Counted from the first letter of the stretch, positions 18,548-28,358 are shown. The stretch is 54,834 nucleotides of DNA from Hydrogenophaga intermedia (GCF_000723405.1 NZ_CCAE010000031.1:1-54834), one strand, 5' to 3'. The notes: generated by a model from the letters alone, not told the origin. Made by a program: numbers and translations.

Positions 18548-19828
18548 ATGGCCCTCATCGTTCACAAGTACGGCGGCACCTCCATGGGGTCGACCGAACG
18601 CATCCGCAACGTGGCGCGTCGCGTCGCCAAATGGCACAAGGCCGGCCACCAGATGGTGGTGGTGCCCAGCGCCATGAGCGGCGAAACCAACCGCCTGCTC
18701 GGCCTCGCCAAGGAACTGGCGCCGGCCAAACCGGGGAAGGCCCACGGCCGAGAGCTCGACATGCTGGCTTCCACCGGCGAGCAGGCCTCCTCCGCGCTGC
18801 TGGCCATTGCGCTGCAGGCCGAAGGCATGGACGCCGTGAGCTACGCCGGCTGGCAGGTGCCCATCAAGACCAACGACGCCTACACCAAGGCCCGCATCGA
18901 ATCGATCGACGACGCCCGCGTGCGCGCCGACCTGGAGGCGGGCAAGGTGGTCATCGTCACCGGCTTCCAGGGCATCGACGGTGACGGCAACATCACCACG
19001 CTGGGTCGTGGCGGCAGCGACACCTCGGCCGTGGCCGTGGCCGCGGCGCTCAAGGCCGCCGAGTGCCTGATCTACACCGACGTCGATGGCGTCTACACCA
19101 CCGACCCGCGCGTGGTGCCCGAGGCGCGCCGCCTGCTGCGCGTGAGCTTCGAGGAGATGCTCGAGATGGCCAGCATGGGCTCCAAGGTGCTGCAGATCCG
19201 CTCGGTGGAATTCGCCGGCAAGTACCAGGTGCCGCTGCGCGTGCTCTCCAGCTTCACGCCCTGGGACATCGACCTCGCCGAAGAGGCCGCCTCCGGCACC
19301 CTGATCACTTTTGAGGAAGACGAACAAATGGAACAAGCCGTCGTTTCCGGCATTGCGTTCAACCGCGACGAGGCCAAGGTCTCGGTGCTCGGCGTGCCCG
19401 ACAAGCCCGGCATCGCCGCGCAGATCCTGGGCGCGGTGGCCGACGCCAACATCGAGGTCGACGTCATCATCCAGAACCTGAGCAAGGACGGAAAGACCGA
19501 CTTCAGCTTCACGGTGCACCGCAACGACTACCAGAAGACGCTCGACTTGCTCAAAGCACAGGTGGTGCCTGCGCTCGGAGCCGCCGACGTGGTGGGTGAC
19601 AACCGCATCTGCAAGGTCAGCATCGTGGGCATCGGCATGCGCAGCCATGTGGGCGTGGCCAGCCGCATGTTCCGCTGCCTCAGCAACGAAGGCATCAACA
19701 TCCAGATGATCTCCACCTCGGAGATCAAGACCTCGGTGGTCATCGACGAGAAGTACATGGAGCTGGCCGTGCGCGCGCTGCACCGCGAGTTCGATCTCGA
19801 CCGCACCGCCGACACGATCAGCGCCTGA
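18548..19828 (+). CDS. lysC: Aspartokinase (monofunctional)
   Basis: 426 aa. Phosphorylates aspartate, first step to lysine, threonine, methionine and diaminopimelate. Kinase domain with VHKYGGTSMGS (5-15), GRGGSDTSAVA and the DVDGVYTTDPR loop; two ACT domains follow (about 268-340 and 350-420) for Lys/Thr feedback. An in-frame ATG at 19328 (residue 261, MEQAVVSGIAF) follows a GAGGAAG Shine-Dalgarno and would make a 166-residue beta subunit, as in other alpha2beta2 aspartokinases. Confidence 0.97.
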   Translation: MALIVHKYGGTSMGSTERIRNVARRVAKWHKAGHQMVVVPSAMSGETNRLLGLAKELAPAKPGKAHGRELDMLASTGEQASSALLAIALQAEGMDAVSYAGWQVPIKTNDAYTKARIESIDDARVRADLEAGKVVIVTGFQGIDGDGNITTLGRGGSDTSAVAVAAALKAAECLIYTDVDGVYTTDPRVVPEARRLLRVSFEEMLEMASMGSKVLQIRSVEFAGKYQVPLRVLSSFTPWDIDLAEEAASGTLITFEEDEQMEQAVVSGIAFNRDEAKVSVLGVPDKPGIAAQILGAVADANIEVDVIIQNLSKDGKTDFSFTVHRNDYQKTLDLLKAQVVPALGAADVVGDNRICKVSIVGIGMRSHVGVASRMFRCLSNEGINIQMISTSEIKTSVVIDEKYMELAVRALHREFDLDRTADTISA

Positions 19829-19875
19829 CCAAGCGCTGGCCTGCGTGAGCTTTGGGGCATAATGCGTGCTTTCGC

Positions 19876-19968
19876 GGAGCGATGACCGAGTGGCCGAAGG
19901 TGCTCCCCTGCTAAGGGAGTATGGGGTGTAGAGCCTCATCGAGGGTTCGAATCCCTCTCGCTCCGCCA
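19876..19968 (+). tRNA. tRNA-Ser (anticodon GCU)
   Basis: 93 bases with CCA encoded. Acceptor arms GGAGCGA and TCGCTCC, anticodon stem CTCCC/GGGAG with loop CTGCTAA, a long variable arm as in class II tRNAs, and T-loop GGTTCGAATCC. Reads AGC/AGU. CATAAT at 19858-19863 is a likely -10. Confidence 0.97.
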
Positions 19969-19983
19969 GATGTTCACATCGAC

Positions 19984-20013
19984 AAGGCGCCCTTCGGGGC
20001 GCCTTTGTTTTTG
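19984..20013 (+). terminator. Terminator of the tRNA-Ser gene
   Basis: AAGGCGCCC-TTCG-GGGCGCCTT hairpin (19984-20005) with a UUCG tetraloop, followed by TGTTTTTG. It lies 15 bases after the tRNA. Confidence 0.92.
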
Positions 20014-20046
20014 TCCCCTCGCTTGTTGTCGTCGCCGGACCTCGCC

Positions 20047-20943
20047 ATGTCACAAAGCCTGTCGCGCACCGCCTTCGCCACTCTGCTGCTCATCGCCTTC
20101 ATGATGGGCGCCAATCACGTGGCCGCGCGCCTGGCTTTCGACCACGGCGTCACCGTGGCCACGGCCGTCACCTTTCGCAGCGGCGTCACGGCGCTGGTGG
20201 TCACGGCCATCCTTCTCTTCTACCGCGTGCCCTTCCAGCTCACGGCGCGCCACCGCAAGGCGCTGCCCGCCATCGGCCTGCTGGTGGGTGTGCAAAGCCT
20301 GTGCCTGTACGCCGCCGTGGCGCGCCTGCCGGTGGCGCTGGCGCTGCTGGCCTTCAACACCTACCCTTTGTGGACGGCGATGTGGGCGCGCATCGTGTAC
20401 GGGCAGAAACCGGCGCCCCACCTCCTCAAGGCCATGCCGCTGATGCTGCTGGGCCTCGCGCTCGCGCTCGATGTGTCCGGCGCGGCCTCGGGCCTGGGTG
20501 CGGGCGGGCACTGGGCGCGCATCGGCGTGGGCGTGGGCTTCGCGCTGGCGGCGGCGGCCAGCTTCGGCCTGGCGCTGGTGTTCACGCAACACGAGGCGGG
20601 CGACCTGGACGGCCGCCTGCGCACGGCCACCACCATGGGCATCGTCGCCGTGATCGCGCTGGCCGCCAGTGCCACGCAGGGCGGGTTGCATTTTCCGAAC
20701 GCGCTGCCCGGTTGGTGGGGGCTGCTGGGCCTGACCTTTCTCTACGGCACGGCCTTCACCATCATGTTCACCGTGCTCCCCCGCCTGGGCGTGGTGGGCA
20801 ACTCGGCCATCATGAACATCGAGCCCATCTTCGCGCTGGTGTTGGCCTGGGTGTTCCTGGGGCAATCGATCGCGGCGATCCAGGTGGCAGGTGGCCTGAT
20901 CGTCGTGGCCACGGTGATGTGGCTGGGCCTGCGCAAGGGCTGA
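20047..20943 (+). CDS. DMT superfamily transporter (EamA family)
   Basis: 298 aa from MSQSLSRTAF (20047); upstream in-frame codons cross the tRNA and terminator and are excluded. About ten membrane helices in two EamA halves (1-140 and 155-298). Signatures: FMMGANHVAARLA and LAFNTYPLWTAMWARI in the first half, IMNIEPIFALVLAWVFLGQ in the second. Such permeases export amino acids, nucleobases or other metabolites; the substrate is unknown. Confidence 0.9.
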   Translation: MSQSLSRTAFATLLLIAFMMGANHVAARLAFDHGVTVATAVTFRSGVTALVVTAILLFYRVPFQLTARHRKALPAIGLLVGVQSLCLYAAVARLPVALALLAFNTYPLWTAMWARIVYGQKPAPHLLKAMPLMLLGLALALDVSGAASGLGAGGHWARIGVGVGFALAAAASFGLALVFTQHEAGDLDGRLRTATTMGIVAVIALAASATQGGLHFPNALPGWWGLLGLTFLYGTAFTIMFTVLPRLGVVGNSAIMNIEPIFALVLAWVFLGQSIAAIQVAGGLIVVATVMWLGLRKG

Positions 20944-20982
20944 AGGCCGCGGGAACCGCAGGGCGGGGCGCTGCCACGGAAC

Positions 20983-22344
20983 GTGGCAACCACCGGCCAG
21001 CAGACCCCGCCGCACATGACCGACACCGCGCCGACCCCCGAAGCCGACCCATCCGCCGCCGCCCTCGAAGAAGCGGCCAGCCAAGAGTTCGAAGCGGGCG
21101 CCTGCGCCAAGGCCCTGGCGCTGCAGAGGCAAGCGCTGGGGCTCCACGTCGCGCACCATCGCCTGGCGGATCAGGCGCGTTGCCATCTGAGCATCGGGTA
21201 TCTCAGCTTCCTGCTGCGTGACCACGCCGGTGCGCATCAGGCCTATCGGGCCGCGATCCGCCTCCGTGAAAGTCTGAAGGACTGCCATGGCGCGGCAGTG
21301 GGCTGGGAGCGGCTGGCCGAACTCCATCAGCACATGGGTGACCACCAGGCCGCGCTCCATGCATTCGACCAGGCGCTGGCCTGTCTGCGCCGCTGCGGCG
21401 CTCTCAAGGACCTGGGCACGGTGCTCAACAACAAGGCGGTTTCCCACCGGGAAATCGGGCAACGGGCACAGGCCATGCAATGCCAAGAGCGGGCGTTGGA
21501 GATTCGGCACGAACTGGGCGACAACGAAGGCCTGGCGGCCTCCTTGCACAACCTCGGCGTGTTGCACGCCGACGCGGGTGCCCACGAGGCCGCGGCTGCG
21601 TCACTGGAGCAGGCACGTGAGTTGCGTGAAAGCCTGGGCGACCGTTCGGGCCTGGCGAGCACCGAGCTGCACATTGGCGTGCTGCACGAGCAGCAAGGGG
21701 ACTTCGAGCAGGCGGCGAAAGCCTATGAAGGCGTCATCGCGGCCTGCGCCGCGCTGCCGCCTCATGACGGCCGCACCCTCGCCGCCGCGCTGTGCAACCT
21801 GGGCGGCCTCATGGTGGCGCGAGGCGAGGCCGCAGGCGCCATGCCCCTGCTCGAACGGGCGCGGGGCTTGCTGCAGGAGTCCGTCGAGACGCCAGGCCTC
21901 GCCTACGTCGAGTACCACCTCGGTCTGGCGCGGATCGCCCAGGGCGATGTGGACGGTGGGCTGGCCGCTCTCACGAAGGCGCAAGACATCCAGCAGGCTT
22001 GCGGCGACATCCGGCAACTGAGCGCCACCTTGTCGGCCAAGGCATGGGTCGACGTGCGGCTGCGCCGCTTCGCCAGCGCGGAGCCACTGTTGCGTCAGGC
22101 CCTGGACATTCAGCAACGGCTCGACGAGCACGGGGCGCGGGTCCACACGCTCCGCTTGCTCGGAGACTGCCTGGCCGGGCAGGGACACATCGAGGCCGCG
22201 CAGCAGTGCCACACGCAGGCCGAACACCTGGCAATGTTGCTGAGCTTGCCCCTGCCCAGCGCCGACGCACAGGCCGGGCGCCCGGACGCGGCGCCGGCCA
22301 CCGCGCTGGCGGCCGTCAATGGCGTCCGCCGGGTGCTCCAGTAG
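20983..22344 (+). CDS. Cytoplasmic TPR protein
   Basis: 453 aa from a GTG at 20983; an ATG at 21016 (MTDTAPTPEA) is equally possible. No signal peptide or membrane helix. About ten TPR helix pairs of the kinesin-light-chain type, e.g. LNNKAVSHREIGQRAQAMQC, LHNLGVLHADAGAHEAAA, LHIGVLHEQQGDFEQAAKA, spaced about 40 residues. Ends Ala/Pro-rich. Probably a protein-binding scaffold; no enzymatic domain is attached. Converges on hslR with 7 bases between. Confidence 0.8.
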   Translation: MATTGQQTPPHMTDTAPTPEADPSAAALEEAASQEFEAGACAKALALQRQALGLHVAHHRLADQARCHLSIGYLSFLLRDHAGAHQAYRAAIRLRESLKDCHGAAVGWERLAELHQHMGDHQAALHAFDQALACLRRCGALKDLGTVLNNKAVSHREIGQRAQAMQCQERALEIRHELGDNEGLAASLHNLGVLHADAGAHEAAAASLEQARELRESLGDRSGLASTELHIGVLHEQQGDFEQAAKAYEGVIAACAALPPHDGRTLAAALCNLGGLMVARGEAAGAMPLLERARGLLQESVETPGLAYVEYHLGLARIAQGDVDGGLAALTKAQDIQQACGDIRQLSATLSAKAWVDVRLRRFASAEPLLRQALDIQQRLDEHGARVHTLRLLGDCLAGQGHIEAAQQCHTQAEHLAMLLSLPLPSADAQAGRPDAAPATALAAVNGVRRVLQ

Positions 22345-22351
22345 GGAGCGC

Positions 22352-22782
<431 letters not shown>

Positions 22783-22786
<4 letters not shown>

Positions 22787-24213
22787 GTCGTTGTGGTGGA
22801 GGCCAAGGGCAGGCGCACCGTCGCGTCGAGTCCGCGCACGCTGCCGCTGTCCATGCGGTTGTCCAGTTCGATCTGTCCGCCCAGCGATTGCACCACCTCC
22901 CGGCAAATGGCAAGCCCGAGGCCCGAGCCGGAGAGGCTGGGGCCGGCGCGGTGGTCGGTGGCGAAGGGCTGGAACAGGCGCTCGCGAAGCGCGGAGGCGA
23001 TGCCAGGTCCGCTGTCGCGCACGATCAGTGCGGCGGTGCGCGCGTCGCGCAACAGGCCCACCCGCAGCGCACCGCCCGGTGGCGAATGCTTGATCGCGTT
23101 GTGCAGCAGGTTGCGCGTGAGCTCGCGCAGCGCCCACTCGTGCGCCCGCACCGGTGCCGCCTCGTTCACGTCCAGCGAGAAATCCAGCGATCTGTCGGCG
23201 ATGAGCGCCGACAGATCGAGCGCCACCGCGCGCACCACGGCGGCCCAGTCGCTCACGGGCACGTCGCGGTCCTGGCGCAACTGCTCCACCTTGGCCAGCG
23301 CCAGCATCTGGTTGGCCAGCTCGGTGGCGCGGTCCACGGTGTGCGCGATCTCGTCGAGCGCCTGGCGCGGCTCCACGTCGCCGCGCCGGGCCGACTGCAA
23401 CTGCGTCTTCAACACCGCCAGTGGCGTGCGCAACTGGTGCGAGGTGTCGCGCACGAAGCGTTTCTGGTGCTCCAGCAGTTGCGACAGCCGCTGCATGTGC
23501 TGGTTGGTCGCGTCCAGCAGGGGCAGCAGCTCGCGCGGGGCGTCCTGCGCGGGCAGGGGTGACAGGTCGTTCTCGCTGCGCGAGGCAAGCGCGCGGCTGA
23601 TGTCACGCACCGGCCGCGTGGCGCGCTGCACCACCAGCACCACCACGAAGGCGATCACCGCCAGCAGCGCGGCCTGGCGCCACAGCGTGTCCACCAGGAT
23701 CTGGCGCGCCAGGGTTTCGCGCAGCTCCAGCGTCTCGGCCACCTGGATGGTGGCCATGCCCTGGCCCTGCACGCCCGCCACCGGTTGAAGCAGCACGGCC
23801 ATGCGCACCGGCACGTCGCGGTAGCGGTCGTCGTAGAAGCTCACCAGTGCGGCGTAGATGTTGTCCGAGGGCGCGTCGCGTCGCGGCGGCGGCATGTCCG
23901 CGAAGCCCGAGACCATCTCGCCCTGGAAGCCGCTCACGCGGTAGAAGAGCCGGCTGCGGTTGTCGGCCTCGAAGGCCTCCAGCGCGGAGTACAGCACGGT
24001 GGCCTGCACGTGAACCTCGCCGTTCTGCGCGGTGACCTGCAGTTGCTCGCCCAGCGATTTGGCCGTGGCCAGCAGCGTGCGGTCGTAGGCCGTGTCGGCG
24101 GCCGCCAGGGCCTGGCGGTAGAGCACCACGGTGTTGAACACCACGTAGCCGAACACCGGGAGCAGGATGCCCAGCAGCAGCGTGCGGCGCAGCGAGAGCG
24201 CGCGCGGCTTCAT
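22783..24213 (-). CDS. tctE: Sensor histidine kinase, TctE-like
   Basis: 476 aa. Two membrane helices (about 11-33 and 180-197) flank a periplasmic sensor of the 2CSK_N/TctE type (35-175). HAMP-like linker, then H-box RDTSHQLRTPLAVLK with phospho-acceptor H259, N-box LLHNAIKHSPPGG and G-boxes RDSGPGIA and SGSGLGLAIC. Forms an operon with the response regulator (ATGA overlap) and lies divergent to tctCBA, as in Salmonella tctDE and Bordetella bctDE, so it should sense a tri- or dicarboxylate and control that transporter. Confidence 0.92.
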
Positions 24214-24881
24214 GGGTTGGCCTTGATGAGGTAGCCCAGGCCGCGCAGCGTGACGAGCTGCGCGCCGGTGTGTGCGATCTTCTTGCGCAGGCGGTAGGCC
24301 ACCACCTCGATGGCCTCGGGCTGCACGTCGTGCTCACCGGGGAAGACGAGTTCGAACAGGCGCTCCTTGGCGATGGCGTGGCCCGGGCGCGCGAGCACCG
24401 CACGCAGCAGGGCGAGCTCGCGCGGCGGCAGTTCGAGGGGCTGGCCCAGGTGGTACACGGCGCCGCTCTCGCGGTCCACGGCCATGCCGCACCAGGCGGT
24501 GGCGGGCGCGGCCTCGGCGTCGCCCGCGCGGCGCACCAGGGCGCGCACGCGGGCCTCCAGCTCGTCCAGGTCGAAGGGCTTGGGCAGGTAGTCGTCGGCG
24601 CCGGTGTTCAGGCCCAGGATGCGATCGCCCACCGTGCCGCGCGCGGTGAGGATGATCACCGGCGTCTTGAGGCCGCTGCTTCGCGCTTGCGCCAGCACCT
24701 CCAGACCGTCCTTGCCGGGCAGCGACAGGTCGAGCAGCACCGCGTCGGGCTGCGTGTCGCGCCACACCGCCAGCGCGCGCTCGCCGTCGTCGCAGGTCAC
24801 CACCTGGATGCCACGCCGCTCGAAGGCGCGGCTCAGCGTGGCCTGCATGGTGGTGTTGTCTTCGACGAGCAGCAGCTTCAT
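24210..24881 (-). CDS. tctD: Response regulator, OmpR/TctD family
   Basis: 223 aa. Receiver domain 1-115 with acidic pocket E7/D8 and phosphorylated D51 in VLLDLSLPGKDG, T-loop ILTARG and K in LPKPFDLDE. Winged-helix DNA-binding domain 128-220 (PLELPPRELALLRAV, EVVAYRLRKKI, TLRGLGYLI). Paired with the downstream tctE by 4-base overlap. The likely target is the tctC promoter across the 444-base divergent region. A TTGC tandem repeat lies 47-66 bases upstream of its start. Confidence 0.93.
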   Translation of the reverse strand: MKLLLVEDNTTMQATLSRAFERRGIQVVTCDDGERALAVWRDTQPDAVLLDLSLPGKDGLEVLAQARSSGLKTPVIILTARGTVGDRILGLNTGADDYLPKPFDLDELEARVRALVRRAGDAEAAPATAWCGMAVDRESGAVYHLGQPLELPPRELALLRAVLARPGHAIAKERLFELVFPGEHDVQPEAIEVVAYRLRKKIAHTGAQLVTLRGLGYLIKANP

Positions 24882-24927
24882 GGGTGGAGAATTATGTTGT
24901 GCGGGGCTGACTTGGAGGCTTGATCTG

Positions 24928-24947
24928 TTGCTTGCTTGCTTGCTTGC
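24928..24947. repeat. Tetranucleotide repeat (TTGC)5
   Basis: Five perfect tandem copies of TTGC, 47-66 bases before the tctD start, the only such microsatellite noticed in the window. In a promoter or leader, slippage would change spacing. Confidence 0.85.
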
Positions 24948-24987
24948 GAGGGTGGGGGGCTCCTGGCCCCTGCTTCGCGAGGGCCGC

Positions 24988-25125
24988 TGGTGCGGGTGCC
25001 CGTTCTCCGGCCCACGCTCGCGCAGAGGCGTCCGGGCGCTCGGACTGGGCTGGCGTCACCGCCGTGGTTTGAGCGCCCCCTCTGTGGCAAGCGCGAATGG
25101 GGCCTGCGCCCGGACACCCACACCA
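24988..25125. repeat. Long nested inverted repeat
   Basis: Outer arms TGGTGCGGGTGCCCG (24988-25002) and CGGACACCCACACCA (25111-25125) pair at 13 of 15 positions; inner arms GGCGCTC (25035-25041) and GAGCGCC (25071-25077) are perfect. The intervening segments also pair partly. Looks like a dispersed palindromic element, different in sequence from the pair at 28359-28613. Confidence 0.65.
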
Positions 25126-25189
25126 TCGACCCCAGTGGCGGATGGGCTGGCCAAAGAAAACCGGAATTCCCTTCGCTCGGCGAATAAAT

Positions 25190-25223
25190 GGAATCTGACC
25201 CCAATCAAGGGGAGCCGGATTCC
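25190..25223. repeat. Hairpin upstream of tctC, REP-like
   Basis: GGAATC (25190-25195) and GATTCC (25218-25223) enclose CCCC (25199-25202) and GGGG (25209-25212). The motif GGAATCTGACCCC resembles sequence often seen next to REP-associated transposase genes in proteobacteria; no such gene is present. It could equally be an operator of TctD. Confidence 0.5.
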
Positions 25224-25325
25224 TGTTGGCGCGCTCAGGGTTTCTCCCAGTGCGCCCGACAGCCAACTGACAGCCCCCGGCCCGACCATTCGCGGCGTCG
25301 ATTCCACAACCACGGAGACAAGACC

Positions 25326-26285
25326 ATGCGCCGCGACACCTTCCTCAAATCCCTGGCCGCCCTCGCCGCCGCCGGTGCCCTGCCCAATGCGGCATGGGCC
25401 GCCGCCAACATCAAGATGATGATCCCCGCCAACCCCGGCGGCGGTTGGGACGGCACCGGTCGTGCCCTCGGCGACGCCCTGCGTGATGCAGGCGTGGCCT
25501 CGTCGGTGACGTACGAGAACAAGGGCGGCGCGGCCGGCGCCATCGGCCTGGCCCAGTTCTTCAACGCCAGCAAGGGCGACCCGAATGCCCTGATGGTGAT
25601 GGGCGCCGTGATGCTCGGCGGCATCATCACCGGCAAGCCACCCGTGTCCATCACCCAGGTCACGCCCGTGGCGCGCCTCACCACGGAATACAACGTCTTC
25701 GTGCTGCCGGCCGATTCGCCGCTCAAGACCATGAAGGACGTGGTCGAGCAGCTCAAGAAGGACCCGGGCAGCGTGAAGTGGGGCGGCGGCTCGCGCGGCG
25801 CCACCGAGCACATCGCGGCCGCGCAGATCGCGCAGGCCGTGGGCGTGCCGGCCGCCAAGATCAACTACGTGCCCTTCCGTGGGGGCGGTGAGGCGGTCGC
25901 GGCCATTCTGGGGGGCAACGTCACCATCGGCGGCAGCGGCTACAGCGAGTTCCAGCCCTACATCGAGAGCGGCAAGATGCGCGCCATCGCCGTCACCTCG
26001 GACAAGCGCCTGGACGGCATCAACGTACCTACGCTGAAGGAGCAGGGCATCGACGTGGTGATCGGCAACTGGCGCGGCGTGTATGGCGCGGCCGGCATCA
26101 CTCCCGCGCAGCGCGACGCGCTGGTGGCCATGGTCGTCAAGGCCACGCAGAGCAAGTCCTGGGCGGAATCGGTGAAGAAGAACAACTGGACGCCCGCGCT
26201 GCTGACCGGCAAGGCGTTCGAGGAGTTCGTGGACCGCGACTTCTCCAGCCTGCGCGCGACCATGGTTCGCGCCGGCATGGTCTGA
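25326..26285 (+). CDS. tctC: Tripartite tricarboxylate transporter receptor (Bug/TctC family)
   Basis: 319 aa from MRRDTFLKSL (25326) with GGAGA at a good distance; longer in-frame starts lack support. Signal peptide (about 1-25, NAAWA|AN, with an RR start resembling but not matching the Tat motif), then a two-lobed periplasmic binding fold: MIPANPGGGWDGTGRALGDAL, NKGGAAGAIGLAQF, TTEYNVFVLPADSP. The lobe pattern with GGGWD is typical of TctC proper rather than generic Bug receptors. Captures citrate-like acids for TctAB. First gene of tctCBA. Confidence 0.93.
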   Translation: MRRDTFLKSLAALAAAGALPNAAWAAANIKMMIPANPGGGWDGTGRALGDALRDAGVASSVTYENKGGAAGAIGLAQFFNASKGDPNALMVMGAVMLGGIITGKPPVSITQVTPVARLTTEYNVFVLPADSPLKTMKDVVEQLKKDPGSVKWGGGSRGATEHIAAAQIAQAVGVPAAKINYVPFRGGGEAVAAILGGNVTIGGSGYSEFQPYIESGKMRAIAVTSDKRLDGINVPTLKEQGIDVVIGNWRGVYGAAGITPAQRDALVAMVVKATQSKSWAESVKKNNWTPALLTGKAFEEFVDRDFSSLRATMVRAGMV

Positions 26286-26292
26286 GCCGCTC

Positions 26293-26814
26293 ATGAGTGA
26301 CGTGCAGCATCCCCCGCCGGTGAACGCGGGCCAGGTGGCCATCGGCCTGGGCGCACTCGGCGTGGCCGTGGTGCTGGCCGTGGGCGCCTGGCAGCTTCCC
26401 GCGTCCACCGGCTACTCGGGCGTGGGGCCGAACGTCCTGCCCTGGGTGATGTGCGTGGCCATGGCCGTGTGCGGCGCTCTGTTGCTGTGGCAGGCGCTGC
26501 ATGGCGGCTGGCGCGACGTGGAAGCGCCCTCGGGCGCCGAGCGCGGCGACTGGCGCGCGCTGGCCTGGGTGGCGAGCGGCGTCATTGCCAACGCCGCGCT
26601 CATCACCACCATCGGCTTCGTGCTGAGCTGCACCCTCTGCTACGCGCTGGCCGTGCGCGGTCTTCGTTTGAGTGAAGGCCGTGCGGGCGGTGGCGCGCGC
26701 ACCACCTTCGTCGATGTGGTCACCGGCGTGCTGATCTCGGCACCGGTGTTCTGGGTGTTCACCAAGGTGCTCGCGGTCAATCTGCCCGGCATCAGCGCCA
26801 GCGGCTGGATCTGA
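26293..26814 (+). CDS. tctB: Tripartite tricarboxylate transporter small membrane protein
   Basis: 173 aa with four membrane helices (about 15-38, 45-68, 88-120 and 140-165). Pattern [17 protein letters not shown] after the first helix is usual for TctB. Poorly conserved subunit required for transport with TctA. Starts 7 bases after tctC and ends 1 base before tctA. Confidence 0.9.
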   Translation: MSDVQHPPPVNAGQVAIGLGALGVAVVLAVGAWQLPASTGYSGVGPNVLPWVMCVAMAVCGALLLWQALHGGWRDVEAPSGAERGDWRALAWVASGVIANAALITTIGFVLSCTLCYALAVRGLRLSEGRAGGGARTTFVDVVTGVLISAPVFWVFTKVLAVNLPGISASGWI

Positions 26815-26815
26815 T

Positions 26816-28318
26816 ATGGGCGACATCCTCACGCAACTCATGGGCGGCTTCGCCACGGCCGCCACGCCCATCAACCTGTTGTGGGCGCTGGCCGGCTGCG
26901 CGCTGGGCACCGCCATCGGCGTGCTGCCGGGCCTGGGGCCTGCCGTCACGGTGGCCATGCTGTTGCCCATCACCGGTCAGGTGGAGCCCACGGCCTCGAT
27001 GATTTTCTTCGCCGGCATCTACTACGGCGCCATGTACGGCGGCTCGACCACGTCGATCCTGCTCAACACGCCCGGCGAGACGGGCACCATGGTGACCGCG
27101 CTCGAGGGCTTCAAGATGGCCAAGAACGGTCGCGCGGGTGCGGCGCTGGCCACGGCGGCCATCGGCTCCTTCGTGGCCGGCACCATCGGCACCGTGCTGG
27201 TCACCTTCTTCGCGCCCGTGCTGGCGGAATACGCCGTGCGCCTGGGGCCGCCGGAGTACTTCTGCCTCATGCTGCTGGCCTTCACCACGGTGAGCGCGGT
27301 GCTGGGCCAGAGTGCGCTGCGCGGCCTCACCGCGCTCTTTCTCGGCCTCTCGTTTGGCCTCGTCGGCATCGACCAGATCAGCGCGCAGGTGCGCTACACC
27401 GCGGGCATCCTGGAGTTCATGGACGGGGTGGAAGTGGTGCTGGTGGCGGTGGGCCTCTTTGCCGTCAGCGAAGCGCTCTACAACGCGCTCTACGAGGGCC
27501 GCATGCAGTCGTCGATGAACCGCCTGACCAAGGTGCACATGACGCGCAACGAGTGGCGACGCTCCTGGCCGGCCTGGCTGCGCGGCACGGCGATCGGCTT
27601 TCCCTTCGGCACCATTCCCGCGGGAGGTTCCGAGATCCCCACCTTCCTGAGCTACGCCACCGAACGCAAGCTCGCCAAGGACGAGGAAAAGGCCAGCTTC
27701 GGCACCACCGGCGCCATCGAAGGCGTGGCCGGGCCAGAGGCCGCCAACAACGCGGCCGTCACGGCCACGCTGGTGCCCCTGCTGACGTTGGGCATCCCCA
27801 CCTCGGTGACGGCGGCGATCCTTCTCTCGGCGTTGCAGAACTACGGCATCAATGCGGGGCCGCAGCTCTTCCAGACCTCGTCGGCCCTGGTGTGGGCGCT
27901 CATCGCCTCGCTCTACATTGGCAACGTGATGCTGCTGGTGCTGAACCTGCCGCTGGTGGGCCTGTGGGTGAAGCTGCTGAAGATTCCGCGCCCGCAGCTC
28001 TACGCGGGCATCCTGATCTTCGCGACGGTGGGCGTGTACGGCATGCGCCAGAGCGCGTTCGATCTGTACCTGATGCTGGCGATCGGCCTGCTGGGTGTGC
28101 TGATGCGCCGCTTCGATTTCCCGGCCGCGCCGGTGATCGTGGGCCTGATCCTGGGGCCGCTGGCGGAGGCGCAACTGCGCAACGCGCTGTCGATCGGCGA
28201 GGGCAACTGGCTGATCTTCGTGCAGCGGCCGATGTCGCTGGTGTTGCTGATCGCGGTGGTGGGGGTGTTGGTGGTGCCTCGGCTGTTGGCGCGTCGGCAG
28301 AGGCGGGCTTTGGCCTGA
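26816..28318 (+). CDS. tctA: Tripartite tricarboxylate transporter large membrane protein
   Basis: 500 aa, about 12 helices. The two TctA signature regions are present: [20 protein letters not shown] (near 30) with [19 protein letters not shown] (near 68), and [20 protein letters not shown] with [13 protein letters not shown] (near 300). Secondary, proton- or sodium-driven uptake of tricarboxylates delivered by TctC. Last gene of the operon; palindromic repeats follow. Confidence 0.95.
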   Translation: MGDILTQLMGGFATAATPINLLWALAGCALGTAIGVLPGLGPAVTVAMLLPITGQVEPTASMIFFAGIYYGAMYGGSTTSILLNTPGETGTMVTALEGFKMAKNGRAGAALATAAIGSFVAGTIGTVLVTFFAPVLAEYAVRLGPPEYFCLMLLAFTTVSAVLGQSALRGLTALFLGLSFGLVGIDQISAQVRYTAGILEFMDGVEVVLVAVGLFAVSEALYNALYEGRMQSSMNRLTKVHMTRNEWRRSWPAWLRGTAIGFPFGTIPAGGSEIPTFLSYATERKLAKDEEKASFGTTGAIEGVAGPEAANNAAVTATLVPLLTLGIPTSVTAAILLSALQNYGINAGPQLFQTSSALVWALIASLYIGNVMLLVLNLPLVGLWVKLLKIPRPQLYAGILIFATVGVYGMRQSAFDLYLMLAIGLLGVLMRRFDFPAAPVIVGLILGPLAEAQLRNALSIGEGNWLIFVQRPMSLVLLIAVVGVLVVPRLLARRQRRALA

Positions 28319-28358
28319 GGCTTTTGTTGGCGGACGTTTTCACGCGGAGACCTCGCGC

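Larger units (their letters stand above)
24882..25325. other. 444-base divergent regulatory region tctD / tctC
   Basis: No gene is credible here. It holds a TTGC tandem repeat (24928-24947), a small GGCCC/GGGCC hairpin (24965-24985), a long nested inverted repeat (24988-25125) and a GGAATC/GATTCC hairpin (25190-25223). Promoters for both operons must lie here but no clear -10/-35 pair stands out. Confidence 0.6.

Noticed and set aside
19921..20046. N-terminal extension of the EamA permease
   Set aside because: These codons lie in the tRNA-Ser gene and its terminator.
24988..25204. Short open frames in the tctD-tctC gap as small proteins
   Set aside because: They cover palindromes, have no Shine-Dalgarno and no plausible sequence.
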